NCBI RefSeq assembly: GCF_047496725.1
Contig: NC_132979.1
Location: forward strand, 5,163,501 to 5,227,500
Direction of reading: 5' to 3'
Origin: Anoplolepis gracilipes
Taxonomy: Eukaryota; Arthropoda; Insecta; Hymenoptera; Formicidae
DNA: 64,000 nucleotides
The position numbers and the translations under genes were made by a program. The notes under the pieces are model-generated. The model did no database searches and had not been told where the DNA came from. It saw only the letters and a list, made by a program, of their open reading frames with translations. This document shows, in pieces, positions 1-12,601 of the stretch (its first letter is position 1; every line of letters begins with the position of its first letter).

Positions 1-3000
1 TCCGGCTTCATTAATGGAGAAATATTCATCGCTTGCATCTGATGAAGAATTAATTTGACGAATAAAATTGGCGGACAAATTGCTTCATCGTGCACGACTT
101 GGTTTGATTTTCCAATAACCGAGACAATTTGTATTTGTTTCTTTTTTAAAAATTAAGAATATTTCAAGAATAATTTGATAAAAAGAAAGATAATTACGCA
201 GCTGTCTTATTATCTTATGTGAAAGTTATAAAAATAATATAAAACATATATATATATATATATATCGATTTCTTATTGTTAATCTAATGTGACGCTACTT
301 ACATAATTATATTAATTAAACGCGATATTAATATTATTTGCTATAAATTTGTTTACAGTTATGAATTTAGCATTTATTTATGCCAAAATTAATTTATTGA
401 AAACATGTGGCATGCAAAAATCATTTATCTAACACTATAACACTTTGAATCTACCTTGCTATCACTCATTTTCCATTGCGTCAAATTCACACTTGTCAAA
501 TATCTTTAGAATAATTTCTGCACAATAATTTTTGCAAGAGATTTTTCGCGAGTTACATTTTCTTGACAGAACGTAAGTGCGTCACGTTTCGTTTACGTAT
601 CGGTCAGCGTATGAGACTCTACTGCTGGCGTTGGAAAAGGAAACTCGACTTGTGACAACTATATGCCGTGGAACTTAACCGCGCAGAAGCCGTCGATAAG
701 GAGCTTCCGGTTGGTGAAATCGGAGTGAAGTAAGCTCTCCACATACGGGAAAAAAAGAGAGCTCACTTTCCGATGTGAAAGCACACCTGGGATCAGATTC
801 TCCGATCAGAAAGGAGAGAGAAAGATATATATACGCGCCCGAATGCGTGTGTACGTGCGTCTTTCTCTTTCTCTCGTCTCGGAATTTTTCCAGACGCGAC
901 AATCGATTTCCGAGCGCAACGCTGCGCGTTCTCAACGCGAATGTAGAAAACGAACTGGAACGGAAGAAAGACATGCGTGGCCGTCACAGTGCAAACATAT
1001 CGATTATTTCCGGCCATCCTTCTGACTTCTTTTTTCTATTCTAGTTAAATGTCTGATTCATTTCGCGCGCGTGTCTACGCACACGTGTACACATCGCGGA
1101 CACGCGGTATCGTATTAACGACGAGTGAGCGAACAGAGTTGTCATGGGTCTGAAAATTGGAAGAAATTAAGAAATATCGCGAATTTTCGGAGATAAATTT
1201 TTTAATTTTTCAGAAGCTTTCATACGATAAAAGCTACACGAAGACACTCTCTTGATTGGTCATACATGTCAGTGTTATGTACTACTAAGAATTTTTTGTC
1301 AGATTTTATCGATAAGTATATTTCTTGAGAAATTAATCTTTAGAAAAAATTTTTTTTAAATAACCATTGACATAACTTTTTAATGTTTTATATTAAATAT
1401 CTATTTATTAAATACAATTTTAAAATAATTTTTTTTATATTAACGTTACTGTTTCTTTCCAATTTTTCCAAGTCTATCAAGATTTTCTCGCTATATAATT
1501 ATATTCTACAATCCTGTTTTTCTGTAATCGTCCTAGCAGACTTTTCGCTAGGAAGAGCAGATTCTCTGAACAACAGACAGTTACGTAAATAGAAAAAGAA
1601 AAATCATATCATTCATTGCATCCTTATAAGAATATTTTCTTGTGCCGTTTAATATTTTCTTATCCAATAAAATATTCATTACAGCTTAAGTCTTTTTCTC
1701 TTAAAATAGATAATCTCAAGAAAGTCTTAAGTCTCAGAAAGAAAATCAGTTTAAATAATTATTGAAAAATTAATAATAAATCAGTCTCAATCGTCGTGAG
1801 AAAAAATATACAACAGCGAAAAGAAAGATGAAATGAAGTATTTTTATGACATAACATATATTTATAATAACATACTTCTTGATATAATTAATGCAATTAA
1901 TAAAATGGATAACGTATGATTCCTTGGTTTAATTTTCAAATGGAATAATATAAATCGGTACGTGATCGGCGACTCTCTTATATGATCGTTACTCATTGTA
2001 ACGTTACACGCGTTCATTTTGCGTACAAAGGCACGAATATACGGGCGTGTTAATGCCTAACCCAGAAATGCAAATGTTTCCGCCGTTGTAACGTTGATAC
2101 CGAACGCGCGCGTGATTTCTGAGCCGAGAAAGTGAAGTATACTACCGGTTCGAGATGTAAAAGCGGATTGTCTATGTGGAATAGCGTGTAACTGTTATCA
2201 GATACGCTCCGGTACGTTTGTCTATGCACGCATGATGAATATTTAGCGATGGCAAGAATTGTCTAACGTAAGGGAATTTAAAATAATAACGTCACCGGTC
2301 AAAATAATCTGAGAAGAGATCCGTAACGTTACGCTACAAGAAACACGGGACACTTTGTGAGAAATTCTTAAAAAATTAATATTACAAACAATAATTGTGT
2401 AATCTCCATGAACTTGATTGATAATTATAATTAAACTAACAAACTATCGAAATAAAAATGCTATTAAATTGTATACAATAATAGAAAAAAACAAATATAA
2501 TAATGTATATATATTTCTATATTTCTATATCTAATATTATACATAATATTATATAATATATTTTTATATAACACCAAAAATAATATACGAGTATTCTAAT
2601 AAATAATAGATAAAATAAATTAAAAAAAATAAATATAAGACAAAGAGAATTTAGTCGTGTTATATAATTTTAACTGCTAAATGAAATTAAAAAGTATCAA
2701 CTATAAAGAGAGAGTTTTATTAATGTGCAACGTAAAAAGAATCAATTATTTTTTTAATTTAAAAAAACAATACGAAGTTTTAAAATACCTTTTTTTATGT
2801 CATGCCATACATTTCTAGTTTTATAGATTTCTTTTTATTTTTGATCCTCCGATCAATCTGGCCTACAAAACTGTCAATGTAACACATCATTCTTTTTGGA
2901 TGTGTCTTTTGTTTTACAACAACTTTTATTAACAATTACCTTTACATCATTTTTTATCATTGTTTTCTATATATATAAGATGTTAAAAAACCTATTTATA

Positions 3001-3029
3001 TTATATATTTATTATAGTCCATATAATAC

Positions 3030-3468
3030 TGAGTAAAAAAGTCTTAGTAAGCATAGCTCGAAAACTCATTTCAGAGATATAAAGAATTTTGTATGTTACT
3101 ATCACGATTATGGCTTATTGGCTTTTACGCATTTCAGCGTTTATGAACCGCATTTTCGATATTGAATAAACCACGTTCTGAGTGTCCGATTCCATACTTT
3201 AGAAAGATTTCACCGGTAATCGTTTAATTGTCATACAACCAGCGATTATACAACTGTATTATAAACATTATACAACTGAACGATTTTATCGGTGAAATAT
3301 TTTAAAGTATGTATGGAATCTGAATGAGGACATTCCAAACACGGTTTATAAACACCGAAACACGTAGAAGCTAATAAGTCAAGTCATGATAATAATATAT
3401 AAAATTGTTTTATATATCTCTGAAACAATTGAGTTTCCGACCTATGTTTATTAAGACTTTTTTACTCA
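3030..3468. mobile_element. Palindromic MITE-like element
   Basis: The two halves are imperfect inverted copies of each other over almost the full 439 bp. The left end begins TGAGTAAAAAAGTCTTA and the right end is its reverse complement. Further matching pairs occur inwards (CTCATTTCAGAGATAT, TTTCACCG, GATTCCATAC and their complements), meeting near 3250. There is no coding capacity. This is the architecture of a non-autonomous, foldback-type DNA element. I could not identify a clear target-site duplication, so the superfamily is open. Confidence 0.7.
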
Positions 3469-3965
3469 ATTTGTGTATACCATCTGCCATATGAATGCTA
3501 AATGATTTTTTACATATTCTTGCATATTCTATTATTAAAATAAAAAAAGCATTTTTAATTTGCACATTAGTTTTCTAAAAAAAATTAAAAGATCTGTCTT
3601 TATTTTTATACAATTATATTGTTTAATCCCATAATAAAACAATTATAGTAGAGTCGATTTTATTAATTCTTTGATTATTTTTTTCTATTTCTTCGTTATA
3701 TCTAATCCAATGAACGTCTTTTTCCACTCATTACGACGGTTAAATCATTGAGTTTGTTTGCCAATCTGTCCAGTTACATAAGCGGTTTATTATCGGTTAA
3801 GTCTCTCTATCGATTACAATGTTCACGTGCCCCAATATTAAATATATAGCAATACAAGTAAATTTAGAAGCTATCATCTCGAGGAAAATAAAATAATCGA
3901 ATACTTGTTATTTTTTCTGATGGAAACCCATCTTAAATTCTATCAAAGGATATATTTATATATAT

Positions 3966-4007
<42 letters not shown>

Positions 4008-4766
4008 ACACATATTTATATTTTTGGTCTATTCTAGAGAACTCTATATACTCTTTGGAAAATATGTAATATTTGGAAAGTATTTGTGATATTACTACCT
4101 AACAAATGATATCTTATTGTTAGTTCCGATATAGATAAACGCTGACAAATAATATCTGAGAGCTATAAAAATGAATGAGAAAGAAAAAAAAAATATAAGC
4201 GAACCGACATTGCGGGTTAAACGTGAAAATGGTCGGAAGCGGATTACGTAATACAACGTGGAGTTTATCAAGTTAAGATACTAATCCCGCATGTAAGCGC
4301 AACGCGGCCGAACAACGGTATAGGTACCTGTACGGGCGATTAACTTATTGGATCACGTAAACGCGTCCCACGGGTAAAAGTTTCGAAATGATACTGTGAG
4401 AAGAAAGAGAAGAAAGAAGAGGATCCGGGGCACGAATGCGCCGCAGTCGCGACGCGAAATTTCCGCCAAACTTATATATGAAGAGATCGATAACCGATGC
4501 GTTCTATGTATATGTACATATGTTGTAACGTTCGGTTCTAATAATTAGCGGTATGTCACAAATACATATAGTAATTTGAAGTATTATACTACGGCATTTT
4601 AGAGTCGTATATACTTATAAACAATTTTTATATTTGTGATTAAAATATTTTACTATTACTAGCTATTTGTGTTGTGGAGGAAAAAAATATATATTTAATC
4701 GTAATATAGTTTAGATTTATAATAAATTTTAATTCGTCGCTAAACCCGTTTTAAATTTATCATCTG

Positions 4767-4767
<1 letters not shown>

Positions 4768-4802
<35 letters not shown>
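4768..4802. repeat. (CA)n microsatellite
   Basis: An uninterrupted CA dinucleotide run of about 17 units. Confidence 0.95.
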
Positions 4803-4804
<2 letters not shown>

Positions 4805-7800
4805 TAAAATTAAGATTGGTGCAAGCTTTCTACAATTTTAAAAATATATGCATATTGTTTTAATATATTCTCGATAAGAAAATTACCTTCTCAAAAATTA
4901 GGTTTAATAAAATTGACGCGGACAAAACTTTCTTTCGAATTCTAATAATAAGTATTTTCGATAATATTTTATTATCGATTTTATGTGTGTGTGTATGTGT
5001 GTATGTAAAAATTCAGGTGAAATTTCCGCCGTACTTATAGGACATCAATAAGCTATGTACTCTTCAGTTTAGTTCATTATCAGTATATACAACAATGCAC
5101 ATTTTTCACATTCCATTAACTTTTCATTAAACAAAGTGTAAATTAATAATATTATGCACGACTAAAGAACTGACAGTAATTATTACGCGTGGAAAATTAA
5201 ATGAATAGATATTTCATCAAATTTTTTATTTTTTGAAAAGAGACAAATTTGTATTTCGATGTCAAAGAGAAAATATGCCGGAAACATCTAATATTAATGT
5301 TAATAATGCTTTCTTTGAAAGAAAAATGCATATATTGGATTTACAAAAAATATATAGTGAATTTTTTAGAAAAAATTTTTAAATAACTACAATATTACTT
5401 CTTTGAAATAAAAATATCTTTAAAACAGACTGAAATATTTTGACACTCTTAAGCAAAATTTCAAATAGGATTACATTAAAATAGCGAGTAATTTCGAGTA
5501 TAAATTAATGATTAAAATTTTCTTTTAAATACTTAATTTTAAAAAATCTCGAAAAAACGAAATATAAATTTAACGATGAAATAAGTATGATAAAAAATAT
5601 CTTACTCCTAGAAAACAAACACTCAGTAATAAATGCAGCTATCTCGTCTTGCTTATAGCAACTTTTTAAAAACGTCGCTTCCATCAGAAATTTCGTTACC
5701 ATTTCCAATAGAGTCGGCTCTTCGACCGGTGATTGGAAATGCCGTGTCAATCGAATTTCCAGGCATGTGCCAATGCTTTCAGCCGATATTGATGCGCTCC
5801 TTTATCTGCGCTTATTAAATATGGCGTTCATTGATCCACTTATTATCGTAACACACGTCGCCTCCATCAATCCCATTTCCATGACAACCCCGTAGACGAA
5901 CAAATATTTCACTTGTCGCATCTTTGCAGCGTGTTTTTCTACATATTTTTATTAAAAAAAAAAGCAAATATAAATTTTTTTTATAATAAAAACGCGAAAT
6001 TTGTGACAAAGACATGAAAATGAGAATAGAATAGTAAGGGAAGATAGAAAATTATTTTAAGCACGCGAAAATATATGATAGAACGATTATTTCCAGGGTA
6101 ACATCTCGCACCTCTTCCTATTCCTTTTTATATAGCCGAATCCTACATTAATTGTAGTTAGGACACATAGAGTAAGAAGGTTAAAGTTAGATCCGTAAAA
6201 ACCTGATATTATTTTTATCTTTTACGAGGTCGTTTTTTTATCAAGATTAAACCGATACGTCATGAAGTACTTTTATCGAATCGTACGATAGAATATATTG
6301 ATTTTATATTAGTCTATTTATTTGTATTTCACATTGTGTTACGTTCAATTGAGGCTTCACCGAATTTCATAAAAATTCAATGTAACCTAACCGATTAGAT
6401 TTTTTCATATTATTTATATATAAATTTAACATTCTAGTTTACGCTTGTGCGTACGTATATATATGTGTGTGCATGTGTGCAACAATTCAAATATTAATCC
6501 ACTTTTTTGTAATACAAAAATTTTATATATATATTTTTAAATATTTAAAGATTTAGTTTTTATTAAATCAAGATATTTTGCGGTTTATTACGAAAATATC
6601 ATATAGCAACAGTTTTAATGTCATAGTGTTAAAATAAAACACACGATCAATATTTTATTATTTTTTTCTATAATAACTGCGTATCGAGATATTTCATAAA
6701 AAAAACACTTTATTGTGCACAAAATAATTATATATAACTATTTTGGTAGCTTACACTATAACTATTTTAGTAGCTTTAATAGAAACTTTGTTTGGAATTT
6801 AAATGTTGATGTAGTTGCTTAATATTAAAAAGTTGCTCAATAATTCGGACGATCTTTGTACAAAAAAGCATGTTCCGAATTCATCAAATAGTTTAACTGA
6901 ATATACAGTTTTGTATTTTGTTATGTACCTTGCTATATTCCTATCAAATATAATAGCAAAGTATTTTAATAAATGGGATTTTGTTGGTAAACGCAAGTCC
7001 AATTTATTCTTGCTCTGTAAATTTATGCTAAAAGTAAGCGCTAAGGAAAACGTGACTTTTTTTCTTATGTTTTGAAATTTGATCATATATATTCGGTATA
7101 GTTGATAAGTCGTTTTGTGAATATCGCGAATGGGGTGATGGTGCACCATTCACGAAGCAAAAAATACGACGCAGAAAAATCTCATTCCGCCTTGAAAAAT
7201 ACTTTATTTATGTTGCAATAAAAAACATTATAATGTATCTTATTTTTATTTTCGCATATATTGCAAAAAGAAAGTATATGACAGTGATTAAGTAAAAGAG
7301 ATCGGCAGATAGAAAAAGTAACTTTTGTTATATGATTTTTAAAATTTTAGTTTGATTATCCTCGCTCGATGTAAAACTGTACTACTTAATATTTAATAAT
7401 ATTACTAACAAAGGATAATCGTCAAAACGATTTTCATAAATTTAATATAATTCCACAATAGCTAAAAAAATTGCATATAAAAAAATTAGAATTTATACAA
7501 AAGTTCATTTTAATTGTGGGTTATATATTATCAAATTTATTGAATCTGAAATTGACTTAACCAAGTTATTTTAGTTTAGTTTAACCATTTATATATAATT
7601 ATTTAATACATTCAATAGACATTCTTTCAGAAAATATATTAATATCTTATAAATAAAAGTAAATCTATTTTAATGTGTTTTTTATCTGTGAAAAAAAATC
7701 TTTATTTTTATATTATCTCGTTTTTATTTTAACAAAAATTTCAAGCTTCTACTAAATATGCAGAAATTAGTTTTTTAGTAAATTAGAATGTTTCAATCAC

Positions 7801-9399
7801 GAAAAAATCATAAAATAATAAACTTTAAAATTACTAAACTTTGTTGAATAAATATTAAAATAGCTGAAAAGTAATTAAAAGAGTATACTTTGCAAGAAAA
7901 TTAATTTTTCTAAAAAGTAAGATTTCCGAATTAGTCAAGAAATATTTCATTAATTCTGAGATATTCTACAACTGCATTTAGTTTTGAAATAAAAATATTT
8001 ACAAAAAAATTACAATTTGTTAAAAATTCGATTGTGTAATACGCTAGTTTAATTTTGCACTAGCTGAAACATACTAGCTGAAACACACTATTGAACGATC
8101 AATTGCGATTGCAAATGCAACTATTTGATGCACGACTATATTATCTGTTGTAGAAGCGCATTTTTTCTTTTTTATTCTGCATTGGAATATAATCTCGTTA
8201 TTTGATCAGCTTTTGCGTTCATTGAATGCCGATATCTACCGCAACATTTCCGTTCATCCTCGACATTCAAGCCGACGAGGCACATACGTAAAAAAATCGA
8301 TAGCCGCCTCGATTTACTATGACACACCACCGCTACGTGCGTCCTTCCTAGCTCGCCGACGCGGAATACGACTTCCTCATCCAACTCGCCTCATTCGGAA
8401 TTGCCTCATTGAAGCTTCACCCTAAAACCTAACGGCTACCGTCGATTTGTTAATGAATCCTAAAGCAACTAGTAAACTAGCTAAAGGATCATAAATTTAG
8501 AAAATTATAACTAACGCAAAGTGATAAATTAATTAGATTATCAATTTTAGCATTTATCTCTTCTCCCTCTTGAAAATTATTCTCAATTATTATAGAATCA
8601 GTAGTTACATAGACTAAAGACTACTATCAATTAATGTGAATTAATTTAACAGTTTATTCACTATTATTATTCACTAGCAATTAATTGTCAAATAAAAACA
8701 ATCAATTAGCGTGGATTAATTTACCAAAGGCTATCATCATCACAACACGATGAACGATCCGATGAAAAACAAGTCTACGCACGTCACCGACACGTTTTGA
8801 CGCAACGATTATCGTGCTCTCGAATCACTCTAAAGACGCAGACGAGACCGCGGCGCGACGCGAACTCCTGGCCGACCGAGAAGCTTTCGCACGAACGAGT
8901 TTTCCTCGCGGCATGTTATTGATCTAGCAGCGTCGAACGCGCGGCTTCCGAAGCAAGGCTCGCCGTTGCCCTAGACACGCTCGAAGGTGTACGTTTCATG
9001 GCTGGGTGTGTCGTATGTGTGTGCCGCTCATTGCTGTCGATGAATTTGGAGCATCACGGCTATCCCGGCAGTTTACATTCTTTTGAGCGAAGAGAGACTC
9101 ACCCTAAGAAGAACCGCCTGCGCTCGTTAAAAGCGAATATTTATGTAGACTAACCTCCTATCAACCGGTGCGTGGTCGCGACTCCTTGATCTGTCGAAGG
9201 GCCATCCCGCTATGACGTGTCCTGTATGATTTCGTGATAACGCGGGGAACACGACGATGTCGCGGCGACAGTATGGTCCGTCCGTCTGATCGGTGACGCG
9301 CCGTATCCACTTGCAGAGTAAATCGAGCGGTGTTCGACCGCACGGGACAAATGTCACACGGAATAAACTAGCACACGAACAACTGGAGAAGAGACAAGT

Positions 9400-10310
9400 G
9401 CAAGGAAAGAGAAAGAGTGAAAGATGGAAAATAGGAGAAGGAAAATTAAAGAAAGAAAGAGAAAGAGAGAGGCCGGAGGGCGCTCGAAGGAACGAGAAGA
9501 GGAATCGTCTGCGAGGGTGGAAGCAGCGGACGGACAGATCCTTCGTGATCCGCAAGCTGGCGTGTTCGAACTGCGGCCACTCTGCCGACTGCCATTCTGC
9601 CGTGGTAGGGAGAAGGGGTGGAAGTAGGGGATGATGTCGCTGAGGGGTGGGAAAGCCGAAGGGAAAGAGAAAGAGAGAGGGGTAGGAGAAGTAGAGAGGT
9701 AAACGTCAAAATTAGCGAGAGAGAAAAAGAGAAACGCAACTGGAAGAAAAAAAAAAGAGAAAAGGACAATGGAAGAGATTTTAAAGTAAAAGAATAAAAG
9801 AACTGCAAGGGAGAAGAAGGAAAGTAAGAAAAAACGATGAAAAAAGAAATAACTAAGAGAAATAAAGAAAAGCAAGATAGAGGAGAAATAAAGAGATGTT
9901 AATCACGAGAAAGAAAGGGAGAAAAGGCAAAAGGGTGAGAGGAATAGGATGTCGAAACTGAGAGGGAGCCACAGGAATAACCAGCCGGTCATGAGGAGAA
10001 AACGAACAGAGGGGAAAAGATCTACGGCGGTCAAACGGTGGTTACAGAGGAGAGACAGCGCTTTATGTTATTAAGTTTGCAAAGAGCCGGTCTAAAAAGC
10101 ACTCTATCACCACTACGATTAGATCAGCGACGATGATGGCAATGGCGAGCATTATGTGACAGATATTTATTGCGTAGAAAGGAAAAAGAAAGAAAGAAAG
10201 AGAAAGAACAAAAAGATAAAGAAGCTGGTAAGTGTACAATGAAGAAGAAGGCAAGCAACATTGAATGAGAGAGAAAGGAGAGAGAGAGAGAGAGAGAGAG
10301 GTGCTAAAAT
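9400..10310. repeat. Purine-rich (GA) low-complexity tract
   Basis: The plus strand is dominated by A and G (GAAAGAGAGAAAG-like words) for about 900 bp, ending in a (GA)n run near 10278-10301. The long open frames seen on the minus strand here are Ser/Phe/Leu-rich products of this composition and are not considered genes. Confidence 0.8.
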
Positions 10311-11100
10311 AGTCGATGATAGTGCAAGATATTATCATAGAGAAACAAGGAATTGATATGGATGAAGGAAAGTTTATTTTTAGCCTAGACAGAAAAATTG
10401 AGGTGAATAGTTTTAAATTCCAGAGAAAGAATCAGAAAACATGTACAAAATGAAACGAGAAAAAAGAATGCTTACATATACACAGTGGAAAACGTCGACG
10501 TTTTGTTGTGAAAAGTCAAAGAACGACTCTTGGCTCTTAAGTACGATTTCCGTGCTAAAAAACGAATCTCTTTAAATGTTAAAAGAAGCACTTGCGATTC
10601 CAGCGGCATAAAGAACGTGCAGGACGAAACGAGAGACTAGAAGCTAGAAAGAAAATTATTTTATTATAACATCAATACACAGACAGGAAAAAATTATAAA
10701 GAAATAAAACATATACAAGACACGTAACATATATTCAAAATCAAACTAAAAATCTCAAATGCAATCGATGGGGTAGTTTGCATGTATGAAATAAAGATAC
10801 AATCCAAAATTCTTCTCAAAAGAACAGTCAATAAAAGACGTAATATCAAGAAGATGCTCGAAGTAGAGAGCAGACACGAAGGAATGCATTTGGGCGCAAG
10901 ATGGAGTAGAAGAGAACAAACTAGGTGGATGAGATGAAGAACGAGGGAAGGAGGGAACGGGCTTGCTGGTTACCGGGGTGCAAGACGCAGGGTGACGGCA
11001 GATCGTTAGGGTAGGAATGGAAGGGGATGAGCGAGAGGAACAAGGACGTGGGGTGCGCACGCGAAGCGGCACTGGGCCATCGATCGGCTGCGCGCGATGA

Positions 11101-11130
11101 TGACCGCCGCTGCCGTCGCCGTCGCCGTCG

Positions 11131-11165
<35 letters not shown>

Positions 11166-11213
11166 CTCGTCGTCGTCCTCGTCGTCGTTGTCGTCCTCGT
11201 CGTCGTCGTCGTC
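11101..11213. repeat. (CGT/CCGTCG)n trinucleotide repeat
   Basis: Runs of GTC/CGT triplets with CCG interruptions. Read on the minus strand they give poly-Asp or poly-Thr, and on the plus strand poly-Arg. No flanking coding signal supports translation. Confidence 0.9.
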
Positions 11214-11273
11214 ATAGCAGCTGAGCATTTCGCACCGCACGCAGATTCGTAGCGGCGATTTCTCGCTTTTCTC

Positions 11274-11293
11274 ACGCGCGCGCGCGCGCGCGC
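11274..11293. repeat. (CG)n dinucleotide run
   Basis: About ten CG units, which is striking in an AT-rich genome and in keeping with low germline CpG methylation or with a CpG-island context. Confidence 0.85.
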
Positions 11294-11640
11294 TTAAGTG
11301 CGAGGGGTAAAAGAAGAAGAGCGGCGACTGCGGTGAGGGTGGAAAAGCATCCGGCAAGGGGCGGATGGAACCGCGACAGAGTCAGTAAAGAGAATCGGAG
11401 ATTAACCGCTCTCTGAGGGATGTCCCCGTCTGCAGATATTCCTCCCTCGCTCGCCGAAAGCTCGACATACCGGATAATGGTGGCCAACACGTTACGTGTG
11501 TCCGACTTTTTGAGACAAATCCACGAGTGGCCATGAGAGACTGACTCTCGACTGACACAACGACGGTTTTTTAGGTCAAGTGAGTCGAGAAGTCGAGTTA
11601 GCGGTACTTCTCGTAGATGTGTCGCCTTGTATAAATGTTT

Positions 11641-12544
11641 GTTAACGCGTAAGAAACTTGATTTTACACGAAGGTGGACAAATAATAATGAGTTTTCTTA
11701 TTTAAAAAAAAAAATTATAAAAGATGTAACACGCACATAATTACTTACAAATTACAATTGTTAAGAAAATTAATTTTAAACGAGGCTGAAGAAATGTGAT
11801 AATTTTTTATATACATATACAACTGAGAAATTTTTCTAATATTCCCAACCATTTTTAGAGATATATTATAAAAAAAAGCTAAGACATTAAATTTCTTTTT
11901 ATGATAAATTTTATTTAGGAATTGATAGAAAAAATATTCTAGTAGGTAAACCACTAAAAAATCCCAATTCTAAACTATATTTAAAAAAACTGTATATTTA
12001 AAAAACAATATAATAGTTGAAATAAATGTTACATTAATTATTCATGCCACAGTAAATTTAATATTTCTTTGATTATAATAATTTTATAATCAATTTGTAT
12101 GTATTTGTATCTTTAATTGACAAAATCTATCGAGATACGATACAATGGATTATTGACTTATCTAACCAAGGCAAATAGTGTCTATTCTTACTGCTTCGCG
12201 TGACGTGATATCAAAGAAATACATGCTGTATATCGATCGCTTTTTCCTTATCCATGTACGAGTGTATTGACGCTGTAAAAAACTCTACATATATTGATCT
12301 CGTGTGTAAAAGCCGAAGGCTTTTGCAGCTATGGCCATAGATTGATAAACATATTTAATATTGCCGCCTTATTTTTTTATTAATAAATCTGTTTATAAAA
12401 TCTCTTAAAACATGATTATACATTAAAATTATAAAAATATCTAATTAAAAAACATAATATATATAAATTTATATGTTAATAATAATTCTTATACGTTAAT
12501 GTTCCGTGTGTAATGTACACACATGTGTATGTACACGCACCTGT

Positions 12545-12601
<57 letters not shown>

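Larger units (their letters stand above)
1..8740. other. AT-rich non-coding flank, no gene recognised
   Basis: I looked on both strands for exons and found only short AT-driven open frames without recognisable protein motifs. The stretch contains simple repeats ((TA)n near 250-266 and 3967-4003, (CA)n at 4768-4802) and a palindromic element at 3030-3468. Small islands of higher GC and CpG content stand out near 560-1140, 2000-2340, 4200-4560, 5630-5940 and 8150-8430. They could be regulatory DNA or untranslated exons of a gene outside the window. The minus-strand frame through about 5590-5780 and the one at 8172-8384 are open but resemble no family I know. Confidence 0.6.
8740..11640. promoter_or_regulatory. 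CpG/GC-rich island, candidate promoter or first-exon region
   Basis: GC and CpG content rise well above the surrounding AT-rich DNA. The block combines a purine-rich tract, a CGT repeat and a CG repeat. On the plus strand TCAGT at 11382-11386 matches the arthropod initiator, and a strong donor (CAA/GTGAGT) lies at 11579/11580. These would delimit a roughly 195-bp untranslated first exon. On the minus strand a GGTGAGT donor-like site lies near 9100. Neither reading gives a recognisable protein. This is inference: it could be the 5' end of an unidentified gene on either strand, or a GC-rich repeat cluster. Confidence 0.3.

Noticed and set aside
5505..5750. Minus-strand frame in a GC-richer island
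   Set aside because: It contains a plausible-looking amino-acid stretch but no known motif, and adjacent splice-like sites do not join it to another exon.
9354..9875. Long Ser/Phe/Leu-rich minus-strand frames
   Set aside because: They lie across the purine-rich tract, where stop codons are rare by composition, and overlapping frames on both strands look equally open.
10755..11357. 200-codon minus-strand open frame with an acidic Asp/Glu run
   Set aside because: It is produced by the CGT repeat in a GC-rich, low-complexity block. The flanks are Ser/Pro-rich composition and no domain or splice context supports it.
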